A stretch of DNA of 64,000 nucleotides. Source: Cesiribacter sp964504565 (GTDB lineage: Bacteria; Bacteroidota; Bacteroidia; Cytophagales; Cyclobacteriaceae). A model generated the notes under the pieces. That model searched no databases. It was not told the DNA's origin and saw only the letters and a list, made by a program, of their open reading frames with translations. Below, piece after piece: positions 52,056-60,554 of this stretch. Both the position numbers and the translations under genes were made by a program. Position 1 is the first letter of the stretch. Every line of letters starts with the position of its first letter. Location of the stretch: positions 189,674 through 253,673 of the forward strand of contig CAZDEY010000007.1 of assembly GCA_964504565.1 (NCBI GenBank), read 5' to 3'.

Positions 52056-53699
52056 CTAGGTTTGAATTACCCCTACGTTGTAGGCCTCGGTAATGGGGGC
52101 GTGGTTGGCCGCTTCAATGCCCATGCTAATTACCTTGCGGGTTTCCAGCGGATCAATTATACCATCAACCCACAGGCGGGCGGCGGCATAGTAGGGGCTA
52201 AGCTGCTCGTTGTAGCGGTCTTCTATTTCTTTCAGTATGTTCTGTTCTTCTTCCGGGCTAATTTCCTGCCCCTTAGCTTTAAGCGTAGCTACCCTAATTT
52301 GCAACAGGGTTTTGGCGGCCGAGGCACCACTCATTACTGCTATTTGGGCGGTAGGCCAGGCGTAAATCAGGCGCGGATCGTAGGCTTTGCCGCACATGGC
52401 GTAATTGCCGGCACCGTAGCTGTTGCCCACCATAATGGTAAACTTAGGCACTACGGAATTAGCCATAGCATTTACCATTTTGGCCCCATCTTTTATAATA
52501 CCGCCGTGCTCGGCGCGGCTGCCTACCATAAAACCGCTCACATCCTGCAAGAATACCAGGGGCACCTTGCGCTGGTTGCAGTTCATAATAAAGCGCGCGG
52601 CTTTGTCGGCCGAGTCGGAGTAAATTACGCCGCCCATCTGAATTTCGGTACCGCCGCCGCTCTTCTTGGCTTTGCTTACCTGCCGTTGGTTGGCCACTAT
52701 GCCCACGGCCCAGCCATCAATACGGGCGTAGCCGCACAAAATGGTTTTGCCATAGTCCTGCTTATACTCATCAAACTCCGAGTTATCAACCAGGCGCTCA
52801 ATAATTTCGCGCATGTCGTAGGGTTTAACCCGATCCTCGGGGAAGATGCCGTAGATTTCTTTAGGGTCTTTGGCAGGTTGGGCGGGTTCGCTGCGGTTGA
52901 AGCCGGCTTTTTCCACTTCGCCTACCTTATCCATCATGCGGCGGATATAGTCCAGCGCGGCCTCATCGTTTGGGAATTTATTATCGGTTACGCCGCTAAT
53001 TTCGCAGTGGGTAGTAGCACCGCCCAGGGTTTCGTTATCAATACTTTCGCCAATAGCAGCTTTAACCAGGTAACTGCCAGCTAAGAATATGGAGCCGGTT
53101 TTATCTACTATCAGGGCCTCGTCGCTCATAATGGGTAGGTAGGCACCACCAGCTACGCAGGAACCCATAATAGCCGCAATCTGGATGATGCCCATACTGC
53201 TCATGCGGGCATTGTTGCGAAACTGGCGGCCAAAGTGTTCTTTATCGGGGAAAATCTCGTCCTGCATCGGCAGAAACACGCCGGCGCTATCCACCAGGTA
53301 AATGATGGGCAGGCGGTTTTCCATGGCCACTTCCTGCGCGCGCATATTCTTTTTAGCAGTAATCGGGAACCAGGCGCCGGCCTTTACGGTGGCATCGTTA
53401 GCTACAATTACGCACTGGCGGCCACTTACGTAGCCCAATACCACTACCACGCCGCCGCTGGGGCAGCCGCCTTCTTCCTGGTACATCCCCTCGCCGGCAA
53501 ACGCCGCTACTTCCAGCACTTCGGAGCCCTCGTCGGTAAGGTAACTGATACGCTCGCGGGCAGTAAGTTTACCCTTTTCGTGGTGCTTGGCTATTCGTTT
53601 TTCGCCGCCGCCTAATTTTACTTTATCTAGTCGGTGGTTCAGTTTAAAAAGTTTTTGCTTGATCGCGTCTTCGTTCTTATTAAAAGTAAGGTTTTCCAT
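52056..53699 (-). CDS. Acyl-CoA carboxylase, carboxyltransferase subunit
   Basis: A 547-residue beta-type carboxyltransferase of biotin-dependent acyl-CoA carboxylases (propionyl-, methylcrotonyl- or geranyl-CoA type). Two crotonase-like halves are visible: N-terminal half with GKLTARERISYL, DSAGVFLPMQDEIFPD, MGSCVAGGAYLPIMSDE, and C-terminal half with PLVFLQDVSGFMVG, GAKMVNAMANSVVPKFTIMVGNSYGAG (in part: TIMVGNSYGAGNYAM). I chose ATG 53699 over a longer start. The biotin carrier and carboxylase subunits are not adjacent. The enzyme could serve the end of the ester catabolic route. Confidence 0.93.
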   Translation of the reverse strand: MENLTFNKNEDAIKQKLFKLNHRLDKVKLGGGEKRIAKHHEKGKLTARERISYLTDEGSEVLEVAAFAGEGMYQEEGGCPSGGVVVVLGYVSGRQCVIVANDATVKAGAWFPITAKKNMRAQEVAMENRLPIIYLVDSAGVFLPMQDEIFPDKEHFGRQFRNNARMSSMGIIQIAAIMGSCVAGGAYLPIMSDEALIVDKTGSIFLAGSYLVKAAIGESIDNETLGGATTHCEISGVTDNKFPNDEAALDYIRRMMDKVGEVEKAGFNRSEPAQPAKDPKEIYGIFPEDRVKPYDMREIIERLVDNSEFDEYKQDYGKTILCGYARIDGWAVGIVANQRQVSKAKKSGGGTEIQMGGVIYSDSADKAARFIMNCNQRKVPLVFLQDVSGFMVGSRAEHGGIIKDGAKMVNAMANSVVPKFTIMVGNSYGAGNYAMCGKAYDPRLIYAWPTAQIAVMSGASAAKTLLQIRVATLKAKGQEISPEEEQNILKEIEDRYNEQLSPYYAAARLWVDGIIDPLETRKVISMGIEAANHAPITEAYNVGVIQT

Positions 53700-54162
53700 G
53701 CGTGCTTTAGGTAGAAGCCAAATATATAAAAAAGGCCGGGAAAAGGCGGGCTTTATAGGATTCAAACGTTAGAGGAAAGTTTTGGAAGGAAGCCGGTCAA
53801 TAGGGCAGGTTCGCCCTAAAAGAATTAACCTAAGATTGATTCTCTACTTTAATTAAGGCTATTCAGAATGCAGAAAAATCTCTTTGGAAGCTACACCCAA
53901 CGACAGCCAGTGTCCTGAACCTGGCCAGATTTTAGCACTACTTAAGTAATTGCGAGGTAGTTGACGTATCTATTACTACAACAATTGCTTTAATGTACCA
54001 TGTACCTTGTACAATGCTTTAAATTTTCATACTTATTCGGTTCTTATTAAGAATTAATTGAATTTATATGGTTAATAATAAAATTTACCATTTTTAATTT
54101 TTCGTTTACATCCAAATTCATAATTTATCATTTGTAAGATTTTTAAACAAATTTAAACAAGT
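53700..54162. other. AT-rich intergenic promoter region of susC and the carboxylase gene
   Basis: 463 bases without a gene. TATATTTG on the minus strand (53719-53726) is a good -7 element for the carboxylase gene. The last 200 bases are strongly AT-rich and precede susC. Confidence 0.55.
53719..53726 (-). promoter_or_regulatory. Bacteroidota-type -7 element of the carboxylase gene
   Basis: TATATTTG lies 20 bases before ATG 53699, with no clear -33 motif. Confidence 0.5.
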
Positions 54163-57048
54163 ATGAAGAGGATTAAACACCTGCTGGTGATGGCAGGCCT
54201 GCTAACGGTATGCTTAGGCACTGCCGAAGCACAAACCATTACCATGAAGGGCCGCGTTACCGATGCCCTAAGTGGGGAGGGCCTACCCGGCGTAAACGTA
54301 GTAGAAAAAAATACCCAAAACGGTGCAATTACCGATATAGATGGCAACTATAGCCTACAGGTAGAGCAGGGCCGACTGGTGGTATTTTCATTTATAGGCT
54401 ATACTAAAGAAGAATACGGCGCCCAGCCTTCCCTTGATGTGGTGTTGTACGAAGACATTGCCAAATTGGAAGAGGTAGTGGTTTCCGGCTTGGCTTCGTC
54501 GGTTAAGCGCAGCAACTTAGCCAATGCCGTGGGTACGGTATCGGGCGAAGAACTAACCGGAACTACCAGCCAGCCCACAATTGATGGCGCCCTGTACGGC
54601 AAGCTTACCGGGGTTAATATAGTAGCCAGTTCCGGTGCGCCGGGCGGGGGTATTGGTATGCGCCTGCGGGGGGTTTCTTCCATTAAGGGTAATAACCAAC
54701 CCCTGTTCATTATTGATGGCGTTTACATGAGCAATGCCGAAATACCCAGCGGCCTGCGTTTTGCCTCCGGAGCCAACCGGGGCAACGAAGAAAACAGTGC
54801 TAACCGCCTGGCTGACCTTAACCCCGATGATATAGAAAGTATTGAGGTGTTGAAGGGAGCTTCCGCTGCAGCTATATATGGTACCCGTGCCAATGCCGGG
54901 GTAGTTATTATTACCACTAAAAGCGGCAAAAACGGCCAAACCCGGGTAAACCTGTCACAGGATTTTGGCGTAAACCGCATTCAAAATTTGGTTGGTGTGC
55001 GCCAGTACGATGAAGAGCTGGTACGCACTACCTTTAATGAAGCAGAAGCCCAACGCTTTAGAGAAGCCCAGGCAGCTGGCCAAATTTTTGATTACGAAGA
55101 AGAGCTGTACGGCGAAACCGGTTTCATAACCAACACTAATCTTAGCCTTTCCGGTGGCTCCGAGAAAACCACATTTTACCTGGCCGGCTCCTTACGCGAT
55201 GAGGAAGGGATTATTAAGAATACCGGCTTCGAACGTAAATCCATTCGCCTTAACCTGGACCACGAAATTAGCGACCGCATTACGCTAACATCCAGCTCTA
55301 GCTACATGTATACCAATACTGACCGGGGTTTTACCGGTAACGAGAACGAGGGCGGATTGTCGTACGGCTATAACCTGGCCTTTACCCGCCCCTGGGTAAA
55401 CCTATTCCCCGATGAATTTGGCAATTACCCCGATAACCCCAACGCCAGCGGTAATATACTTTTAGTGCGTGACAGGGCGATAAATAATGATAAGGTAAAC
55501 CGCTTTATACAGGGGGCTTCGTTAGATATTAAGCTAATTCAGCGTGAATCTACAGCGCTGCGACTAAAAGCCAACGGCGGCTTAGATTACTTTGTTAATG
55601 AAACCCAAGTATACGTGCCGGAGGTTTTACAGAGCCAGCGCGATAAGGACAACGGATTTATAGGAGTGGGCAATAATACCTTCACTAACCTAAACGGCCA
55701 GTCTTTTCTGGTTTTTGATAAATTCCTGAACGAGGGTAAAACAGTATTGAGCACCCAAGCCGGTATATCGTACCTAAACTTTGAGCGGGACCTTACCTAC
55801 AGCCAAACTACCCAGTTAATTCCAGGGCAAACCAACCTGGCCCAAGGCAGCTCGTTCTTAACCGATCAAAATCTGGAAAACGAAGAAGAGTTTGGCTTGG
55901 TTCTTCAACAAGAGGCCAATTTTGATGATAAGCTAATAGCTACTGCCGGCATACGGGCCGACAAAAGCAGCCTGAATGGCGACCCCAATAAGTATTACAC
56001 CTTTTTAAAAGGATCGGTAGCAGCTAACCTAACTAATTTTGATTTTTGGACAATTGACGGCATATCGCAACTTAAATTGCGGGCAGCCTACGGCGAAACC
56101 GGCAGTAGTGCGGCATTTGGTTCGCTGTTTACGGTATTTAACGCGGTAAGTATTGATGGGCAAGGAGGTATACTTATTAATAATCAACAGGGTAGCCCTA
56201 ACCTTATCCCGGAAACCTCATCGGAAATTGAAGTGGGCTTTGATTTGGGCGTACTAGATAACCGGATTAGTCTGGAGGCTACCTACTACAACCGCCAAGT
56301 TAAAGACTTGCTGTTCGACCGGAGTTTACCGGCCTCCGGGGGCTTTACTACCCGGGTACTAAACGATGCCGACTTGCGTAACCAGGGTATTGAACTGGCC
56401 TTGCTTACTAAGCCCGTAGCTACTACTAACCTACAGTGGAATTCCACCTTTAATTTCTGGCTTAACCGCTCCGAAATTACCCGCCTGGGAGTACCGCCCT
56501 TCCCACCCCCGGGCAACGGCTTTGGTTTAGGTCTTGGTACTTTTTATATTGAAGAAGGGGCGCCAATTACCGAAATTGTTAAAAATGTTGATGGGGTGCC
56601 AACCGCAGTAGGCGATGTGGAGCCTGATTTTCAACTATCAACCTTTAACGAGCTTACGTTTGCTCAGGCTCTGGAATTTTCCTTTCTGCTACACTGGAAA
56701 AAAGGGGGTGAGAACCTTAATTTAACCCGTTTGCTAACCGATTTAGGCAATACTACTCCTAATTTTGGTCCGGATGGCCCCCAAGCTGGTGAATATATTG
56801 AGCCGGCCGGCTACTTGCGCCTGCGCGAAATAGCCCTATACTACAAACTGCCCCCAAAATTTCTGCTAAATTCTTTTAAGGCCGCTAAAATCGGCGTTTC
56901 GGGCCGCAATATCCTAACGGTTACCGATTATAGTAGTTATGATCCGGAGGTATCGGTCAACGGCAGCACAGTGGTTTCCAGTGGTTTAGAGGTTACTCCT
57001 TACCCAAGTGCCAAGCAGTATTACTTCCACCTTAACCTTAGCTTTTAA
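54163..57048 (+). CDS. SusC/RagA-type TonB-linked outer-membrane protein
   Basis: A 961-residue outer-membrane transporter: signal peptide (ending GTAEAQ), CarboxypepD_reg-like domain (~25-110, GRVTDALSGEGLPGVNVV), plug (LRGVSSIKGNNQPLFIIDGV and SIEVLKGASAAAIYGTRANAGVVIITTK, given in part: VLKGASAAAIYGTRA) and a C-terminal beta-barrel ending FHLNLSF. It pairs with the SusD-like gene that overlaps its stop by one base. No CAZymes are nearby, so the substrate is open and may not be a polysaccharide. Confidence 0.96.
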   Translation: MKRIKHLLVMAGLLTVCLGTAEAQTITMKGRVTDALSGEGLPGVNVVEKNTQNGAITDIDGNYSLQVEQGRLVVFSFIGYTKEEYGAQPSLDVVLYEDIAKLEEVVVSGLASSVKRSNLANAVGTVSGEELTGTTSQPTIDGALYGKLTGVNIVASSGAPGGGIGMRLRGVSSIKGNNQPLFIIDGVYMSNAEIPSGLRFASGANRGNEENSANRLADLNPDDIESIEVLKGASAAAIYGTRANAGVVIITTKSGKNGQTRVNLSQDFGVNRIQNLVGVRQYDEELVRTTFNEAEAQRFREAQAAGQIFDYEEELYGETGFITNTNLSLSGGSEKTTFYLAGSLRDEEGIIKNTGFERKSIRLNLDHEISDRITLTSSSSYMYTNTDRGFTGNENEGGLSYGYNLAFTRPWVNLFPDEFGNYPDNPNASGNILLVRDRAINNDKVNRFIQGASLDIKLIQRESTALRLKANGGLDYFVNETQVYVPEVLQSQRDKDNGFIGVGNNTFTNLNGQSFLVFDKFLNEGKTVLSTQAGISYLNFERDLTYSQTTQLIPGQTNLAQGSSFLTDQNLENEEEFGLVLQQEANFDDKLIATAGIRADKSSLNGDPNKYYTFLKGSVAANLTNFDFWTIDGISQLKLRAAYGETGSSAAFGSLFTVFNAVSIDGQGGILINNQQGSPNLIPETSSEIEVGFDLGVLDNRISLEATYYNRQVKDLLFDRSLPASGGFTTRVLNDADLRNQGIELALLTKPVATTNLQWNSTFNFWLNRSEITRLGVPPFPPPGNGFGLGLGTFYIEEGAPITEIVKNVDGVPTAVGDVEPDFQLSTFNELTFAQALEFSFLLHWKKGGENLNLTRLLTDLGNTTPNFGPDGPQAGEYIEPAGYLRLREIALYYKLPPKFLLNSFKAAKIGVSGRNILTVTDYSSYDPEVSVNGSTVVSSGLEVTPYPSAKQYYFHLNLSF

Positions 57049-58448
57049 TGTTTACTAATATGAAATTTTCCCCTAAAAAATATATAGCCTTGCTGGCCCT
57101 GGGTGCCTTAACTGCCTGCGAAATAGACGAGCAGGTAAACCCCAATAGTGCAGTGCTGGAAGATATATTAGCCAACGCCAGCCAAACCGATTTAAATAAC
57201 CTGGTTACGGGTAGCATTTATAATATGCGGGCCTCGCACGATGTGTACGTTACCGCCACCGGTACCATTGCCCGCGAATTTTATTTATTCGATGCTGACC
57301 CTCGAAACCTGACTGAACTACTGGGTTTTGCCTCTAACGGTAATTCTGTTCCTCTGGATGGTAATACTTTTTACACTACTGCCCCCTGGAACGATCGCTA
57401 CCAAACCATTAAAAACCTAAATATACTGGAGGAAGCCTTGGTAAACGCCCAGCCCGATGTAACCGAAGCTGAAAAAGATGGTTACCGGGCACTGCTTAAA
57501 ACCTTGAAAGCACACGAGTATTTGATGCTGGTGAACGCCCAGTTTGAAAATGGTATCAGATTAGATGTGAGCGACCCGGATAATCTGGGACCTATAATAA
57601 AGGATGTAGGCCAAATCTATGATTTTATTCTTGGTCTGCTTGATGAAGGTTTAGCCGATCTGGAGGGGGCTGAATTTGCTTTTAGGCTGCCTTCCGGCTT
57701 TGCCAATTTTAATACCCCGGAAACCTTTGGGTTATTTAACCGGGCCCTGGCTGCCCGAGCACACTTGTACGCCGGTGATAATGCGGAGGCTCTTGCCGAC
57801 CTGGAAGATTCCTTCTTTGATTTAAATGGAGAACTGGATGTGGCGGTCCGCATGACCTTTAGCGTAACCGGTACGGATTTAACAAATAACTTATTTAAAA
57901 CGCCGGATCAAAATGGCGATCAAATAGTAGTTAATGATGGTTTTATTGAGGATGCCGAGGCCGGAGATACCCGCGTAACCAGTAAAACAGGATTAAGAGC
58001 TGACCCTGCCGGGCAGGGCGGTGCTAATGGTCTTTACGAAACCCGATTGTATTCTGGGGCTAGTGCTCCTATTGATATAATCCGAAATGAAGAATTGATT
58101 TTCATATATGCTGAGGCAAATATTAGAACCGGCAATTTGGCCGAAGGTGTAACGGCCCTGAATATAATCCGGACCAGTGCTGGGCTGGAGCCTCTGGAAA
58201 CCGCCAAGCCCGATATTATTGGCGATCAGGAAGCCTTACTAACCGAAGTTCTGCGCCAGCGCCGCTACTCTTTTTGGGGCGAAGGCCATTTTATAGTTGA
58301 TTTGCGCCGCTTTGATGAGCTTAATGCTGATTCGGAATTTGTGGATGTAGACGTAATTCTAATCGATACCGATGGAGATAAGGTACCAGATTCGCCGGCC
58401 CCTCAAACCGTATTTGAAATGTTTCCGGTACCAGTTACTGAAAACTAA
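57048..58448 (+). CDS. SusD/RagB-family substrate-binding lipoprotein
   Basis: A 466-residue outer-membrane lipoprotein and partner of the SusC protein. The lipobox is LGALTAC near residue 24, followed by the all-helical SusD fold (VTGSIYNMRASHDVYV, HEYLMLVNAQFENG, NEELIFIYAEANIRTGN, EVLRQRRYSFWGEGHFIVDLRRF shown in part). The ATG overlaps the SusC stop; an internal ATG at 57060 is an alternative. A rho-independent terminator follows. Confidence 0.94.
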   Translation: MFTNMKFSPKKYIALLALGALTACEIDEQVNPNSAVLEDILANASQTDLNNLVTGSIYNMRASHDVYVTATGTIAREFYLFDADPRNLTELLGFASNGNSVPLDGNTFYTTAPWNDRYQTIKNLNILEEALVNAQPDVTEAEKDGYRALLKTLKAHEYLMLVNAQFENGIRLDVSDPDNLGPIIKDVGQIYDFILGLLDEGLADLEGAEFAFRLPSGFANFNTPETFGLFNRALAARAHLYAGDNAEALADLEDSFFDLNGELDVAVRMTFSVTGTDLTNNLFKTPDQNGDQIVVNDGFIEDAEAGDTRVTSKTGLRADPAGQGGANGLYETRLYSGASAPIDIIRNEELIFIYAEANIRTGNLAEGVTALNIIRTSAGLEPLETAKPDIIGDQEALLTEVLRQRRYSFWGEGHFIVDLRRFDELNADSEFVDVDVILIDTDGDKVPDSPAPQTVFEMFPVPVTEN

Positions 58449-58477
58449 GCAGTGAATAGTATTGTGTATTAAAACTG

Positions 58478-58511
58478 AAAAAGTCCCGGCCGCCAGGCTG
58501 GGACTTTTTTT
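58478..58511 (+). terminator. Terminator of the susCD operon
   Basis: Stem AAAGTCCC/GGGACTTT, with an imperfect upper part around CGGCCGCCAGGC, followed by a run of T. Confidence 0.87.
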
Positions 58512-58744
58512 ATTGAATAGGGGTTGCATTTATATTACTAAGTTTGGCGGTAGTAACTAACAATTACGGTCTAACCGAAAAGTTAAGCCGTATCGACAAA
58601 TTGGCTTATAGTTATGCAAACTGGCGTCGAGCTTCTAGGAAAAATAAGGGTCTTAACAGTAACCCTTTTAAAAATTTACCTTTTACCGGTACTCCTTAGG
58701 TTAAAGCAGGTTTAAAATTATGATATAAATAAGGGCAAGGGTTT

Positions 58745-59690
58745 TTAATCCCCCCCACCAATCAGGCTAAACTTAATATTAATGTAGCGTTCGGGGTTTT
58801 CGCGCATATCCAGCAGTAGGTTGTTTAGGTTTTCGCTGCTGGTGTTCAGGTTGGCGTAAAGCGAATCGTTGCTTATAAGTTTGCCTAAACTACCTTCGCC
58901 ATTTTGTAAATTGGCGGTTAGCTGCTGCAGGTTAGCCACCGCCTGGTTAGCCTGAGCAAGGGTAGCCGAAAGCTCGCCGTTATTTAGGGTATCAGCCATT
59001 TGATTTAGCTTAGCCATAAACGGAGCAACCCCCGTTTCCGGATTATTCAGGGCCTGGCTAAGCAAGAGTAAATTGCTAGTAATAGCGTTAATATCGCGCC
59101 GGTTCTCTACCATCATATACTTTACTTCCGAAGCGGTAATTTTAAAGTCCGTAAGGGCAGTTTCTACCTGGCTGCCGCTGCCGCTTAAATCATCCAGAAT
59201 ATTATTCACCCGGGTTAGGGTAGTATCTACATTGGCTACTATAGGGTCGGCTTTTTCCTTTAGTATTTCAGAGAGGGCTTTGTCGCGCCGGCCTACCAGA
59301 AATGATTCTTCCTCAAGTTTGGGCCCCTCTTGCTTTACATTTAAAATTATGGCTTTACCGCCCAATACCGGGTTTTGGTCAACCAGCATGGCTTCCGAGC
59401 CTTCGTATAAAGTAAGCTCATCGTTTATATCCAGGGTAACCATCATGCGCGTTTTGGCCCCTTCCTGTTCCAGAAATATATTACTTACGCGGCCCACCTG
59501 CAAACCGTTAATTATAACCGGGTTACTCACCTGCAGGCCGTCAACATCATCGTAGTAGGCGTAGTAGGTATCGGTGGGATCGAAGAGGTCAATNNNNNNN
59601 NNNGCCTTTAAGAAACTTAAAGCCGAAATAAAACAATACTAAGGCTACCACGGTAAGTAGGCCAACTTTAACCTCTTTTTTAATTTTCAT
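58745..59690 (-). CDS. MlaD-like MCE-domain protein, interrupted by an assembly gap
   Basis: An outer-membrane lipid-transport type protein. ATG at 59690 opens MKIKKEVKVGLLTVVALVL (membrane anchor) and continues FYFGFKFLKG, then ten Ns, then IDLFDPTDTYYAYYDDVDGLQVSNPVIINGLQVG (MCE domain, in part: SNPVIINGLQVG). The two halves are in different frames only because ten Ns are not a multiple of three. The C-terminal half is helical with a Gln/Asn-rich NLQQL segment. Such proteins bind or shuttle lipids between membranes. It is three bases upstream of the amidase end, so co-transcribed with it. Confidence 0.88.
59594..59603. other. Assembly gap (10 N)
   Basis: Ten undetermined bases in the MlaD-like gene. 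The coding frame on both sides requires a gap that is a multiple of three, so the stated length is wrong. Homologous proteins (FLKG directly followed by I-D-x-F) suggest little or nothing is missing. Confidence 0.97.
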
Positions 59691-59693
59691 CTA

Positions 59694-60509
59694 TCAATTG
59701 GTTGATTCCATTTCGGCCTTATAATCGCGAAAGGCCCGAAAAAGCCCGGATGCCATATAGGTACGGCCCAGCTTATCATTTAAAAATTCTTCCTCTTTCT
59801 TATTAGAAATAAACCCGGTTTCTACCAGAATGCTAGGCATGGTGGTGCGCCAAAGTACCACAAAGCCGGCCTGTTTTACGCCCCGGCTGTTACGGCCTAC
59901 TCGTTTATTAAACTGATGTTCAACATTTTCGGCTAAGGTAAGGCTATTTTGCAAGAAGGCATTCTGCATTAACGAAAACATAATATAGCTTTCCGGCGAA
60001 CTGGGGTCAAAACCTTCGTATTGTTGCTTGTAATCATCTTCCAGTAAAATAACCGAATTTTCGCGTTGGGCTACGTTCAGGTTCTGTTCGTTTACGTGCA
60101 ACCCCATAATATAGGTTTCGGTACCGTGCACCTCGTGGTTCTGGGCGGCGTTGCAGTGTATGCTGATAAACATATCGGCTTCGGCCTTATTAGCTATTTG
60201 GGCCCGTTCCGAGAGTTCAACGAAGGTGTCGTCTTTGCGGGTGTATATTACTTTAACATCGGGCAGATACTCATTAATAATATTCCCTAACTCTAGGGCA
60301 ATAGCCAGGGCAATATCTTTTTCTTTGGAACGGGAGCCCAGCGTACCGGGGTCTTTACCACCGTGGCCGGCATCAATAACCACGGTGCGAACCTTATATG
60401 GCACGTTAATTGCGGCCGGATTAAATGAGGTGGACAGCAGCAATAGCCCGGAAAGAACCCCCAGCACAATATTTCTTTTCATCCTTCGGTTGTTACTCTG
60501 ATAAGCCAT
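59694..60509 (-). CDS. N-acetylmuramoyl-L-alanine amidase
   Basis: A zinc amidase that cuts the stem peptide from murein glycan strands. Motifs: VVIDAGHGGKDPGTLG (first zinc His), DIALAIALELG, SERAQIANKAEADMFISIHCNAA (second His), and VETGFISNKKEEEFL (Glu). A hydrophobic segment (IVLGVLSGLLLLS) near residue 15-30 is a signal or anchor. I chose ATG 60509 (MAYQSNN); TTG at 60521 and ATG at 60482 are alternatives. It is divergent from the LptD-like gene and co-directional with the MCE gene. Confidence 0.93.
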   Translation of the reverse strand: MAYQSNNRRMKRNIVLGVLSGLLLLSTSFNPAAINVPYKVRTVVIDAGHGGKDPGTLGSRSKEKDIALAIALELGNIINEYLPDVKVIYTRKDDTFVELSERAQIANKAEADMFISIHCNAAQNHEVHGTETYIMGLHVNEQNLNVAQRENSVILLEDDYKQQYEGFDPSSPESYIMFSLMQNAFLQNSLTLAENVEHQFNKRVGRNSRGVKQAGFVVLWRTTMPSILVETGFISNKKEEEFLNDKLGRTYMASGLFRAFRDYKAEMESTN

Positions 60510-60516
60510 ACCTTTG
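60490..60516 (+). promoter_or_regulatory. Promoter of the LptD-like gene
   Basis: TTG (60490-60492), 16 bases, then TACCTTTG (60509-60516), matching the Bacteroidota -33/-7 pattern. It overlaps the start codon region of the divergent amidase. Confidence 0.55.
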
Positions 60517-60554
60517 TACAAAATTGTGAAATTTTCGCAAAATCTTAAAAGCCG

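Noticed and set aside
54163..58448. Polysaccharide utilization locus
   Set aside because: A SusC/SusD pair is present but no glycoside hydrolase, polysaccharide lyase or hybrid regulator is next to it; the neighbours are an acyl-CoA carboxylase and envelope genes.
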